Assembly: GCA_945903445.1 (NCBI GenBank)
Contig: CAMDNZ010000028.1
Location: 1 to 41,551 of the forward strand
Direction: 5' to 3'
Length of the DNA stretch: 41,551 bases
From: Bordetella parapertussis
Lineage (GTDB): Bacteria > Pseudomonadota > Gammaproteobacteria > Burkholderiales > Burkholderiaceae_B
Shown: piece by piece, positions 32,928-41,401 of the stretch
Layout: each line of letters begins with the position of its first letter
Numbering within the stretch: the first letter of the stretch is position 1
Notes under the pieces: generated by a model
What the model was told of the DNA's origin: nothing
The model's input: only the letters and a program-made list of their open reading frames with translations
Database searches by the model: none
Program-made: the position numbers and the translations under genes

Positions 32928-34426
32928 ACCGTTGGCTGGTGCTGCTGGCCGTCATGCTGGCGTTTTTGCCGATCGTGCTGGATTTGACGATCCTGCACGT
33001 CGCGGTTCCGTCGTTGACGCTCGCACTGGGGGCGACGGGCACCGAGACCTTGTGGATCATCGACGTCTATCCGCTGTTGATGGCCAGCTTGTTGATTCCC
33101 ATGGGCACCTTGGCCGATCGCATCGGTCATCGTCGCGTGCTGATCACCGGTTTGTTCATTTTTCTGGCGGGCTCGGTCTGCGCCGCTTACTCGCCCTCTG
33201 CCGGGGCATTGATCGCGGCCCGTGCATTGATGGCCGTTGGTGCCGCGATGGCGATGCCGTGTACCCTAGCCATCATTCGTCAGACCTTCACCGACGACCG
33301 CGAGCGTGCGACCGCGCTCGGAACCTGGGGGGCGGTGGGTTCGGCGGGTGCCGCCATCGGACCACTGGTGGGCGGCGCCTTGCTCGAGCATTTCTGGTGG
33401 GGGGCGGTGTTCCTGGTGAATGTGCCGGTGATGCTGGTGGTCATGCCTTTGGTGATCGCCTACACCCCGCGTGCCACGGCCACGTTCAAAGGCGAATGGC
33501 CTATTGGGCAGGCATTGGTGTTGATGCTGGGCATCATGGCAAGCGTCTATGCGCTCAAGTCGGGTTTCAAAAGCGATAGTTCGTTGGCGGTGACGGCAGC
33601 GGCCCTGGTCGTGGGCCTGACGGCCATCGTGTGGTTCGTTCGTCAGCAGCGCAAGTCGGCGCAGCCCATGTTGGATGTCAGTTTGTTCGAGCGGCTCGCC
33701 ATCAGCGCGGGCGTCGTCATGGCATTGGTCGTGATGGGGGCGCTAGCAGGGGTCGAGTTGATGCTGGCTCAAGAGCTGCAATTCGTGCTCGGCCATACGC
33801 CCTTGCAAGCTGGACTGTTCATGCTGCCCTTGATGATTGGCTCCGCTGTCGGCGGGCCATTGGCAGGCTTCATTCTCGGGCGCTTGGGCTTGCGCTGGGT
33901 GGCTCCGCTGTCGCTGCTGGTGGCTGCCAGCAGCCTGCTGTCGATGGGCATGAGCGACTTTGCCGTAGCGGGTTGGGGCGTCGTGGCAATGCTGGCTACG
34001 CTGGGTCTGGCCTTGGGTATCGGCTTGACCGCATCGTCGGTGGCGATCATGAGTAGCACCCCCGTGGAAAAGGCGGGATCGGCAGGGGCCTTGGAGGCCA
34101 CCAGCTACGATTTGGGATCGGGGCTGGGTATCACGGGCTTTGGCCTGTTGCTCACGTCCAGCTACACGGCATCGATTCGCATGCCGCAGAACCTGCCTGC
34201 CGATTTGGCCGAAGGGGCCAGTCACTCCATCGGCGAGACCTCGCTGGCCGCCCAGAAATTGGGCGGGCCAGCCGGTCAGGCGCTGGCTGCAGCGGGACGC
34301 GACGCATTCAGCGCGTCGCACAGCGTCGTACTGTTGGCTGCGGCTGCCCTCATTGGGGTGTTGAGCGTGGTGGTGTTCGTCGTGCTGCGGGCCTACCAAG
34401 CGCCCGGCAATGAAGCAGTGCATTGA
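32924..34426 (+). CDS. DHA2-family MFS multidrug transporter (SmvA-like)
   Basis: A 500-residue, probably 14-helix major facilitator. It opens RWLVLLAVMLAFLPIVLDLTILHVAVPSL, with a D-x-T-I-L-x-V-A-x-P helix-1 motif of the DHA2 group. The helix 2-3 loop motif GTLADRIGHRRVLITG and the motif-C-like GTWGAVGSAGAAIGPLVGGAL are intact. These features and the TetR partner recall SmvA, an exporter of cationic biocides such as methyl viologen and quaternary ammonium compounds. Its GTG start overlaps the outer-membrane factor stop (GTGA), so it is translationally coupled to an RND operon. The substrate is inferred, not shown. Confidence 0.9.
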   Translation: MNRWLVLLAVMLAFLPIVLDLTILHVAVPSLTLALGATGTETLWIIDVYPLLMASLLIPMGTLADRIGHRRVLITGLFIFLAGSVCAAYSPSAGALIAARALMAVGAAMAMPCTLAIIRQTFTDDRERATALGTWGAVGSAGAAIGPLVGGALLEHFWWGAVFLVNVPVMLVVMPLVIAYTPRATATFKGEWPIGQALVLMLGIMASVYALKSGFKSDSSLAVTAAALVVGLTAIVWFVRQQRKSAQPMLDVSLFERLAISAGVVMALVVMGALAGVELMLAQELQFVLGHTPLQAGLFMLPLMIGSAVGGPLAGFILGRLGLRWVAPLSLLVAASSLLSMGMSDFAVAGWGVVAMLATLGLALGIGLTASSVAIMSSTPVEKAGSAGALEATSYDLGSGLGITGFGLLLTSSYTASIRMPQNLPADLAEGASHSIGETSLAAQKLGGPAGQALAAAGRDAFSASHSVVLLAAAALIGVLSVVVFVVLRAYQAPGNEAVH

Positions 34427-34431
34427 CGCAT

Positions 34432-34470
34432 GCGGTCACGCCGGGGTTGGCAACCTGGCGGCGCGACCGC
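34432..34470 (+). terminator. Hairpin after the efflux operon
   Basis: A long near-perfect inverted repeat: outer arms GCGGTC/GACCGC, next CGCC/GGCG with one mismatch between, inner GGTTG/CAACC. It starts 5 bp after the MFS stop and is followed by CTTTG, so the T-run is short. It probably helps end the efflux transcript. Confidence 0.5.
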
Positions 34471-34600
34471 CTTTGCCGCAACGGCGGCCAGGGTTTCCGT
34501 ATGGCTCAGGTAGGCTGAACGCTGAACACCGCGGGATGGGCGTGCGGCAAGGCACTGCGTCGGGCAAATAAGTGGTGCATCGCTTTTTTGCCCTTCGCCG

Positions 34601-35107
34601 TTAACGCTCGGGTGGAGTCACCGGCAAGCTGCACAGCCGTGCATGCAGACGATAGAACTTGGGCAGCTCGATATCGTGGCGTTCCCAGACGCAGGTCAGG
34701 GTGACCCAATCATCCAGCAATGCACGGTGCATCCGAGCGGGAAGCGCCGGATACATCTCTTCTTCCGGGTGGAGTCGTTCGTCTAAGTGGTCCAGCAGCC
34801 ATTGCATTTGGGTGCGCCGCTCGATTGTGTGGGGGCACGGTGCAATGTCGTGCCACTCGTGTTCGATCAGATCGCTCAGGATGAGGACACCTTGGGCCAG
34901 CCCTTCTGGGCCCGAGGTTTCCCATAAGGCGGCAGTCAGCCAAGTGGCTACCGAAAAATCCTTGCCCTCCAGCGCAAGGATTTGCACCCCCAGGTCGGCA
35001 ACCGTGTGCCATTGCGCGGCATCGCGGGGGGCGTTGCACAGTGACGCAACGTGCTTGCGCATGGCTAGGAATCGATGGCTTGAGCGGCGATCAATTGCAG
35101 GCGGCAT
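34601..35107 (-). CDS. Orphan ImpA-N/TssA-like domain protein
   Basis: About 168 residues. The segment WHTVADLGVQILALEGKDFSVATWLTAALWETSGPEGLAQGVLILSDLIEHEWHDIAP resembles the ImpA N-terminal domain of type VI secretion TssA/VasL proteins. That domain also has a KDLRVAxWLTEALL-type core followed by a stretch ending in a Trp. A complete TssA has about 340-500 residues; this one stops shortly after the domain. No other type VI secretion gene is in the window, so it is either a remnant or a small stand-alone version. The start is uncertain: ATG 35107 is used, but ATG 35062 or a TTG near 35260 are possible. Confidence 0.6.
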   Translation of the reverse strand: MPPAIDRRSSHRFLAMRKHVASLCNAPRDAAQWHTVADLGVQILALEGKDFSVATWLTAALWETSGPEGLAQGVLILSDLIEHEWHDIAPCPHTIERRTQMQWLLDHLDERLHPEEEMYPALPARMHRALLDDWVTLTCVWERHDIELPKFYRLHARLCSLPVTPPER

Positions 35108-35300
35108 CTGTTTGGTCCAGGGTGACAGGGCACATTTTTGCAGCGGGCAGTCAGGTGGTATTTCAGCAAGATTCAAAGGCGACGGTCGGCTGGTTGGCAA
35201 GAGTACATATCTCAAAAACGGTTCGATTAAATACGACCGTTTTTTAACGTATTGATGCAACCTGAATGTTTCGGTGGTGCGGTGCTGAAATACTGCGCCG

Positions 35301-36284
35301 TTATTCGTTCGTCACTGAGCGCAAAGGTGCTGTCAGTTCCATCAGAATTCGAGCGAGCATGTCTTCCGCCCATAGCGGGGTATCGCGTTGGCGTCGGATG
35401 AGGTTGACCGGCGGCAAACTCCACGCCAGCGACCAACCCACGATGCCGACATCGCCGCGACGAACCATGTTTCTTGCGATCGCTTCGGGCAGGATCGATA
35501 TCAGCCTCGGGTCATCGCGTAGCATGGCGGCAATGACGTCCACGCTGTAGGTTTCTACTACCGGCACAGGCGGGGCTGCCTGTGCCTGCGCGAAAATTTC
35601 GGTCACTACCGTGCCGATAGGTGTACTGGGCGAAGGCAGAATCCAATCCATTTTCGCCAACTGACGCCAGTCAGGTGTTTGTTTGGTCAGCCTGACGGCC
35701 AGCGAGGGATGCGCGATCAATGCGGGGCGTTGCTCGAACAACAGCTGATGATTGAACGTCTCGCTTTGTGCCTGCGCCGCGTATCGGCCAATCAGGCAGT
35801 CGATGTCGTGGCGGGCCAGTGCGGTACTGAGTTGATCGCTGGTCGCTCTAACCAATGTGGTCGCAATGCCATGCTCGCGATGCAGAATCGTCAATGTGTT
35901 CGCCAACAATTCGTCCGAAATGTAGGGAACCGCGCCAATGCTCAAGTGCGCTCGATGACCTGCGCGTACGGTGTCCATCTCCTGGCCCCAGCTGGCCAAG
36001 GCTTGCAGCATGTGATGCGCTCGCACGATGGCCAGCCGCCCGAGCTCGGTGGGTGCCAGTCGGACGCCTGCCCGGGTGAAAAGGGGCGCACCGAAAATCG
36101 TCTCTAACTCGGCCAGCGTCTTGGTGGCCGCAGGTTGACTGATGCCCAAAGCGGCTGCTGCGCGGGTCAGTGAACCGGCGTGATCGATGTTCGCCAACAA
36201 CGCCAAATGACGATTTTTCAGGCGCGACAACAAGCGTGCATGGCTGGACGAGGGCGCAGGTACGGGGGGAGCACGACGACTCAT
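35301..36284 (-). CDS. LysR-family transcriptional regulator
   Basis: A 327-residue LysR regulator. After a Pro/Ser-rich tail comes the helix-turn-helix (LKNRHLALLANIDHAGSLTRAAAALGISQPAATKTLAELETIFGAPLFTRAGVRLAPTELG). The effector domain contains RAHLSIGAVPYISDELLANTLTILHREHG and ISILPEAIARNMVRRGDVGIV. It is of the GbpR/CbbR-like group in which the substrate domain starts with HLSIGAVP. It is divergent from the gamma-glutamyltransferase operon across 101 bp containing an ATAACC/GGTTAT inverted repeat, its probable binding site. Confidence 0.9.
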   Translation of the reverse strand: MSRRAPPVPAPSSSHARLLSRLKNRHLALLANIDHAGSLTRAAAALGISQPAATKTLAELETIFGAPLFTRAGVRLAPTELGRLAIVRAHHMLQALASWGQEMDTVRAGHRAHLSIGAVPYISDELLANTLTILHREHGIATTLVRATSDQLSTALARHDIDCLIGRYAAQAQSETFNHQLLFEQRPALIAHPSLAVRLTKQTPDWRQLAKMDWILPSPSTPIGTVVTEIFAQAQAAPPVPVVETYSVDVIAAMLRDDPRLISILPEAIARNMVRRGDVGIVGWSLAWSLPPVNLIRRQRDTPLWAEDMLARILMELTAPLRSVTNE

Positions 36285-36292
36285 GTGGGAAT

Positions 36293-36308
36293 ATAACCAT
36301 GAGGTTAT
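36293..36308. promoter_or_regulatory. Candidate LysR box between lysR-type and GGT genes
   Basis: ATAACC-ATGA-GGTTAT is a perfect 6-4-6 inverted repeat with the ATAA...TTAT form typical of LysR-type recognition sites. It lies 9 bp from the regulator start and 78 bp from the GGT start, which suits autoregulation plus activation of the divergent operon. Confidence 0.55.
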
Positions 36309-36385
36309 GGGGAGATGATGAATAAGTGTAATTCTGTTATTTCACTTCTCTATACTTTTCTTCATCTCCTTTCGGCTGCGATGCA

Positions 36386-38221
36386 ATGTCCGATTTCACC
36401 ACCCGCCCTGAAATCCGAGGCACTTTTGGCGTAGTGTCTTCCACCCATTGGTTGGCCTCGCAAGTGGCCATGAGCGTATTGGAGCGAGGCGGCAACGCAT
36501 TCGACGCTGCGGTGGCGGGTGGTTTTGCGCTGCAAGTGGTCGAACCGCACCTCAACGGCCCGGGTGGCGAAGTGCCCATTCTGTTCTGGAGCGAACGCGA
36601 CCAGCGCATGCAAAGTCTGTGCGGCCAGGGGCCGGCACCGGCGCTGGCCGACAGCGGCTATTTCCGTCGCTTAGGCGTCGAGCAAGTGCCCGGCATTGGC
36701 CTGTTGCCCGCTTGCGTGCCGGGGGCGTTTCCCGCCTGGCTGAGCTTGCTGCGCGACCACGGCACATGGGAGCTGGCCGAGGTGTTAGCGCCCGCCATCG
36801 TCTATGCGCGCAAGGGATTCCCGTTGGTGCCCAGGGTCGTGGCGGCGATCACGGCAGTCGAAGCCTTGTTCCGCAACGAATGGTCCACGTCGGCCGACGT
36901 GTGGTTGCCGCATGGGCAAGTACCCGATATCAACGCGTTGTTCCGTTTGCCGGCATTGGCCGATACCTACACTCGTATCGTGAACGAAGCCCACGCTGTT
37001 AGCACGACCCGCGAGGGCCGCATCGAGGCGGCACTGACCTGCTGGTCCAGCGGGTTCGTCGCGCGTGCCGTCGATCGTTTCTATCGTGAAGCCCGCGTGC
37101 GCGACACCACAGGCGAGAAAACATCGGGCTTGCTGCGCTTAGACGACATGGCGAGCTGGACGCCCGACTACGACGAACCCGCCACGACCACCTTTGGACG
37201 ATTCACTGTAGCGAAGTGCGGCCCGTGGTCGCAAGGTCCGGTGTTCCTGCAACAGCTCAATCTCTTGCGCGAGTCGAATATCGGCTCCGAAGCGCCCGAT
37301 TCGTTCGAATTCGTGCATAAGGTGATCGAGAGTACCAAGCTGGCCTTCGCAGATCGTCTGGCTTGGTATGGCGATCCAAACTTCTGCGACGTGCCGCTGG
37401 CCACGCTTTTGTCGCGCGACTATGCCCGTAGCCGGGCATCTTTGATCGGCGAGCAGGCCAGTACGCACCTGCGTCCCGGCTCGCCCGACGGACGTACCCC
37501 CAAATTGCCCGATATCGCTGTGGGCGAGCGAACCTTGCGCACTGCGGATACGCGCTTCGGCGTGGGCGAACCGACGTTCGCACAATTGCCGCCGGTGCGA
37601 GAGTGGCTGCCCCGTGAAGTATTCGTGGGCGACACTTGCCACATCGACGTGATCGATTCGTCGGGCAATATGGTGGCCGCTACGCCGTCCGGAGGTTGGT
37701 TGTCGTCGAGCCCCACCGTGCCGGAACTCGGTTTTTCCATCACGACCCGCTTACAAATGAGCTGGCTGGACGAAGGCGTACATGGCCAGGTGCGGCCGCA
37801 CAAGCGCCCCAGCACCACCTTGTCGCCGGGTCTCGCCTTACGCGACGGTTTGCCCTACATGGTGTTCGGCACGCCTGGGGGCGATCAGCAAGATCAATGG
37901 ACTGTCGGGTTTTTCTTGCGTCACGCTTTGTATGGCATGAATCTGCAGGCCGCCATCGATGCTCCGTCTTGGCATGTGGATCACGGCCCTGGCTCCTTTT
38001 GGCCGCGCAGCAGCGTCTTCAATCGCTTGACGGTTGAGTCACGCTTGCCACCGGAAACCATCGAAGCGCTGCGTGCCGCTGGTCACGAGGTCAAGGTAAG
38101 TGGCCCGTGGTCGGAGGGCCGCATCAGCGCCTGCACTCGTGAGTTCGACGCACACGGATCGCTATTGCTGCGGGCCGGTGCGAATGCGCGCGGCATGCAA
38201 GGCTATGCCGTCGGACGCTAG
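36386..38221 (+). CDS. Gamma-glutamyltransferase family protein
   Basis: A 611-residue member of the GGT Ntn-hydrolase family, which self-cleaves and then transfers or hydrolyses gamma-glutamyl groups. The N-terminal nucleophile is visible as Thr417 in FVGDTCHIDVIDSSGNMVAATPSGGW, preceded by the large-subunit block FVHKVIESTKLAFADRLAWYGDP. The LNGPGGEVPILFW segment and the GTPGGDQQDQW segment are also characteristic. There is no signal peptide, so it is predicted cytoplasmic, like YwrD-type relatives, rather than the periplasmic enzyme. The substrate may therefore not be glutathione. It is the first gene of an operon with a Bug receptor, 81 bp downstream, and a GAF protein. Confidence 0.9.
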   Translation: MSDFTTRPEIRGTFGVVSSTHWLASQVAMSVLERGGNAFDAAVAGGFALQVVEPHLNGPGGEVPILFWSERDQRMQSLCGQGPAPALADSGYFRRLGVEQVPGIGLLPACVPGAFPAWLSLLRDHGTWELAEVLAPAIVYARKGFPLVPRVVAAITAVEALFRNEWSTSADVWLPHGQVPDINALFRLPALADTYTRIVNEAHAVSTTREGRIEAALTCWSSGFVARAVDRFYREARVRDTTGEKTSGLLRLDDMASWTPDYDEPATTTFGRFTVAKCGPWSQGPVFLQQLNLLRESNIGSEAPDSFEFVHKVIESTKLAFADRLAWYGDPNFCDVPLATLLSRDYARSRASLIGEQASTHLRPGSPDGRTPKLPDIAVGERTLRTADTRFGVGEPTFAQLPPVREWLPREVFVGDTCHIDVIDSSGNMVAATPSGGWLSSSPTVPELGFSITTRLQMSWLDEGVHGQVRPHKRPSTTLSPGLALRDGLPYMVFGTPGGDQQDQWTVGFFLRHALYGMNLQAAIDAPSWHVDHGPGSFWPRSSVFNRLTVESRLPPETIEALRAAGHEVKVSGPWSEGRISACTREFDAHGSLLLRAGANARGMQGYAVGR

Positions 38222-38302
38222 ATTTTTTCAGTCGGCTTCGGTCGGCGCGTTACACATCCGGCACGGATGACCGGGTGCGAATATCCAAGGGGAATGACCG
38301 CT

Positions 38303-39280
38303 ATGTTGTCTTTTAAACGTTTACTAAGCACTGCCGTCCTCGGCGGCACGCTGGCTATCTCGGCCACTTTCGCGGCGCAGGCCGCCTATCCCGAGCGGCC
38401 CGTCACGCTGATCGTGCCTTGGGCCGCGGGTGGTTCGACCGATATTTTGGCGCGGTTGCTCTCCGAGCATCTCACGCAGTCCATGGGGCAAACCTTCGTG
38501 GTCGAGAACCGCTCGGGCGCATCGGGCAACATCGGATCGAACTTCGTGGCGCGTTCTAAACCGGACGGCTACACGCTGCTGGTGGGTTCCATGAGTACGC
38601 ACACCATGAATCAGGCCTTGTTCGCCAGCATGCCCTTCGACGGCGTCAAAGATTTCACGCCAATCGCCGAGCTGGCTTTGGTGACGAACACCATGGTGGT
38701 CAATCCCAGCGTGCCTGCGACCACCGTGTCTGAATTCATCGCCTACGCGAAGGCCAATCCGGGCAAGATCGCTTACGCGTCGGCTGGCGCGGGATCGACC
38801 AATCATCTCAGCGCTGCCCTGTTGGAGAAGGCAACCGGCATCGAAATGGTGCATGTGCCCTATCGTGGCGGTGCGCCCGCAGTATTGGATACGGTTGCCG
38901 ATCGTACTCAACTGTTTTTCAGTGCGGGCACTCAGACGCTGCCGCATGTGAAGGCCGGCAAGCTGAAGCTCTTGGCCGTGACCGAGGCCCAGCGTTCGCC
39001 CCTGTTGGACGGCACGCCTGCCGTTGCTGAAACCGTGCCGAACTACGAGCTGGCGGTGTGGTACGGGGCGTTCGGTCCCAAGGGCATGGATCCCGGGCTG
39101 GTGCGTCGATTGAACAAGGAGATCAACGTCGTGTTGGCCAAGCCAGACGTGATCAAGAAGATGAACGACATGGCAGTGGAATTGCGCCAAAGCACGCCGG
39201 AAGCGTTTGCGCAATTGCTCGAGCGCGATGCCAAAAAATATGGTGATCTGGTAAATCAGTTAGGGATCAAGGCGGAGTGA
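38303..39280 (+). CDS. Bug/TctC-family tripartite tricarboxylate transporter receptor
   Basis: A 325-residue periplasmic solute-binding protein. The signal peptide (KRLLSTAVLGGTLAISATFAAQAA) is followed by the family hallmarks YPERPVTLIVPWAAGGSTDILARLL, GQTFVVENRSGASGNIGSNFVARSKPDGYTLL and VPYRGGAPAVLDTVADRTQLFFS. ATG 38303 was chosen because the AAGGGGA ribosome-binding site is about 9 bases upstream; the earlier ATG at 38294 is too close to it. No TctA/TctB membrane genes are nearby, as usual for orphan Bug genes of Burkholderiales. Operon position suggests it binds a substrate or product of the gamma-glutamyltransferase. Confidence 0.92.
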   Translation: MLSFKRLLSTAVLGGTLAISATFAAQAAYPERPVTLIVPWAAGGSTDILARLLSEHLTQSMGQTFVVENRSGASGNIGSNFVARSKPDGYTLLVGSMSTHTMNQALFASMPFDGVKDFTPIAELALVTNTMVVNPSVPATTVSEFIAYAKANPGKIAYASAGAGSTNHLSAALLEKATGIEMVHVPYRGGAPAVLDTVADRTQLFFSAGTQTLPHVKAGKLKLLAVTEAQRSPLLDGTPAVAETVPNYELAVWYGAFGPKGMDPGLVRRLNKEINVVLAKPDVIKKMNDMAVELRQSTPEAFAQLLERDAKKYGDLVNQLGIKAE

Positions 39281-39810
39281 TGAACGGCCCTGTACTCGCC
39301 GATGGCGATGCATGGTTGGCGGCTGTGCCGGGTCTGGCGCAAGCCTACGCGCAAGGCAACTGCGGTGCTGCGATGGCGGCCATCGATGCATTGGCCCGAC
39401 CCGTGCTCGATCACCGCCTATGCACCATCAACCGATTCGATTCCGAGGGCATGCGTGTGGTTCGGCTGTACAGCTCGAACGAACAGGCCTATCCGCCTGG
39501 TGGCAGCAAATCCAAGGCAGGCATGCCCTGGGGGCAGCACGTGTTGATCGAGAAGCGGATCTTTGTGGGCGAGGGCACGACCGCCATCGCACATGCCTTC
39601 GACGATCATGCCGCCATTGCTGCGCTGGGCTTGCGTTCGGTCATTAACGTACCGGTGGTCGTGCAAGGCGTATGCCTGGGGACGGTGAATTTCCTTATGA
39701 CTCGTGCCGAAGTCGCGCCCGAGCATGTGCGATTCGCTCAACTGGCCGCATTGCTGACAGTGCCCACGCTGCTGGGCGAGCTAGGCGCAGGCGCGAGCGC
39801 GCCCGACTGA
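39280..39810 (+). CDS. GAF domain-containing protein
   Basis: A 176-residue protein almost entirely made of one GAF domain (LDHRLCTINRFDSEGMRVVRLYSSNEQAYPPGGSKSKAG ... GLRSVINVPVVVQGVCLGTVNFL). There is no output domain, membrane segment or signal peptide. GAF domains bind small ligands, so this could be a ligand-binding accessory or small enzyme. Its ATG shares a base with the Bug receptor stop (TGATG), so the two are translationally coupled and it belongs to the GGT operon. Confidence 0.85.
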   Translation: MNGPVLADGDAWLAAVPGLAQAYAQGNCGAAMAAIDALARPVLDHRLCTINRFDSEGMRVVRLYSSNEQAYPPGGSKSKAGMPWGQHVLIEKRIFVGEGTTAIAHAFDDHAAIAALGLRSVINVPVVVQGVCLGTVNFLMTRAEVAPEHVRFAQLAALLTVPTLLGELGAGASAPD

Positions 39811-39841
39811 TCGAGTCTCGCCGAACCTCGGCAGGCAGGGC

Positions 39842-40051
39842 CTATGCGGGCCGTAAAGCGTCGCCCTTGTGCGCCGCCTTGCGGCCCGTTTTATCGCTTT
39901 CGACTTCGTATTGCGGCTTGTCCTTCGATGCCCGGCGAGTGCGGCCCATAAATTCGAAATCCTGGCGATGCACCTTGGTGATCTTGCCCGTGACCTGCCC
40001 GACGTCGGAGTTCCAAATGACGCGGCTGCCAACGCTAAGTGTGGTGCTCAT
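39842..40051 (-). CDS. DUF2945 / hypervirulence-associated Tudor-domain small protein
   Basis: A 69-residue basic protein. Sequence features VGSRVIWNSDVGQVTGKITKVHRQDFEFMGRTRRASKDKPQYEVESDKTGRKAAHKGDALRP match the DUF2945 (HVA1/Tudor-like) family, with the G-x-V-x-G-x-I-T-K-V beta strands and the PQYEVESDKTGR-AAHKG-AL ending. An AGGAG ribosome-binding site lies about 7 bases before the ATG. The family's role in bacteria is not established. It is convergent with the GAF gene, with a 31-bp gap. Confidence 0.85.
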   Translation of the reverse strand: MSTTLSVGSRVIWNSDVGQVTGKITKVHRQDFEFMGRTRRASKDKPQYEVESDKTGRKAAHKGDALRPA

Positions 40052-40157
40052 GTGCGGCTCCTGTTGCCGTAGGGATACGAATCGATCAGCAACTATCGCA
40101 CCGGCGAAAAAACTGACGAAAAACCATATGTGTTCGGTTCGCTGTTACCAAAGGTTC

Positions 40158-40181
40158 CTGCTGTTTCCCGCAGAACAGCAG
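40158..40181 (-). terminator. Possible hairpin downstream of the sensor kinase gene
   Basis: Arms CTGCTGTT and AACAGCAG form an 8-bp stem with an 8-base loop, 37-60 bp past the kinase stop. There is no T-run, so its role as a terminator is uncertain. Confidence 0.35.
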
Positions 40182-40217
40182 CTCGCGCGCCTGCGCGTCG
40201 GCGCTGTCGCCGAACGA

Positions 40218-41357
40218 TCAGTGCGTGCGTACTGGCGTCAAATGCGATCCGCTCGATTGCACTCGGGCAAATACCATTCGGCAAGTCAAACCCTTGCCGG
40301 GGCTTTGAAATTCGACGCTGGCGTTCAGCTGTCGTGCCAGCGAATGAATGATTTTCATTCCGAGGGAGCGGCTGTTTCTGGAATCGAACTGCGCAGGTAG
40401 TCCATAGCCATCATCGGCGACGGTCAAGACAACCTGCCGGCCCGCGACTTTCAAACTGACATCCACTTGGCCCGTGGCGTTCGCCGCGAACGCGTACTTC
40501 AGTGCGTTGGTGACCATCTCGTTGACAATGAGCGCAAGCGGAAAAGCGTCATCGAAACGCATCATCACTCGATCGAAATCGGTCGAAAAACTGACGTTGC
40601 CAGCGGCCGCCTTCATGCCGTCGACAATAGTGGCGAGGTACGTGGCGGCATCCACGGCCTCGGCCTGCTCGGCGCGATAGAGTTGGTCGTGAACGCTGGC
40701 GATACTACGAACACGCTGGCTGGTGTTGGTCAAGGCCGCGCGCGCCGCATCGTCGGTCAAACGTCTGGCTTGCAAATCGATCAGGCTGACGATGAGTTGC
40801 AGATTGTTCTTGTTGCGATGGTTGACCTCGGTCAAAAGCATCTCTTTCTGTTCGAGCAGCTGGGCTTGCTCGTTCAAAGCGCGGCGCAGCGCCATTTGCG
40901 CCATGACTTGATTGGCCAGGGTGGTCAGCCCTTGCTGTTGCAAGGGCGATAAATGGCGTGGCCGGCGATCCAGTACGCACAAGGTGCCGATGCCATGCCC
41001 GGCAGGCGTGGTAAGCGAATAGCCTGCATAAAAGTGAAAGCCCTGATCTCCCTTCACCAGGGGATTCTCACTCATCCGATTGTCGTCGCGCAGATCGGGA
41101 ATGATGGTCAACCCGGGTTGCAAGACGACATGCTTGCAGATGGAGACATCCAGGGGTGTTTCGCGGATACCCAGCCCGACTTCTGCTTTGAACCACTGCC
41201 GGCGATCTTCGATCAAATTCACGACCGAAACCGGCGCAGCGCACAAAGCAGCTGCGAACGCGACGATTTCGTCGAAAGCGGGCTCGCGCGGGGTGTCCAG
41301 GATGCCGTAGCTGCGCAATGCATCGAGCCTGGCGGCGGCGCTCGTGAGGTCAGACAA
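40218..41357 (-). CDS. GAF-domain sensor histidine kinase (HisKA_2/HWE-type)
   Basis: A 379-residue soluble kinase. The N-terminal GAF domain (LDALRSYGILDTPREPAFDEIVAFAAALCAAPVSVVNLIEDRRQWFKAEVGL ... IGTLCVLDRRPRHLS, about residues 10-155) is the common stand-alone sensor type. It is followed by a HisKA_2 dimerisation region with phospho-acceptor His180 in LLTEVNHRNKNNLQLIVSLIDLQAR, and a HATPase domain with N-box VNEMVTNALKYAF and the glycine motifs DDGYGLP and SLGMKII. There is no response regulator nearby. Start codons are TTG: the one at 41357 has GGAG six bases upstream, the one at 41363 abuts it. The IS end begins only 38-45 bp upstream, so the native promoter is probably lost or replaced. 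Confidence 0.88.
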   Translation of the reverse strand: MSDLTSAAARLDALRSYGILDTPREPAFDEIVAFAAALCAAPVSVVNLIEDRRQWFKAEVGLGIRETPLDVSICKHVVLQPGLTIIPDLRDDNRMSENPLVKGDQGFHFYAGYSLTTPAGHGIGTLCVLDRRPRHLSPLQQQGLTTLANQVMAQMALRRALNEQAQLLEQKEMLLTEVNHRNKNNLQLIVSLIDLQARRLTDDAARAALTNTSQRVRSIASVHDQLYRAEQAEAVDAATYLATIVDGMKAAAGNVSFSTDFDRVMMRFDDAFPLALIVNEMVTNALKYAFAANATGQVDVSLKVAGRQVVLTVADDGYGLPAQFDSRNSRSLGMKIIHSLARQLNASVEFQSPGKGLTCRMVFARVQSSGSHLTPVRTH

Positions 41358-41401
41358 CGGCAACTCCGGAGGATGGGATCAAGCGTGCTCGAATGTAACT
41401 G

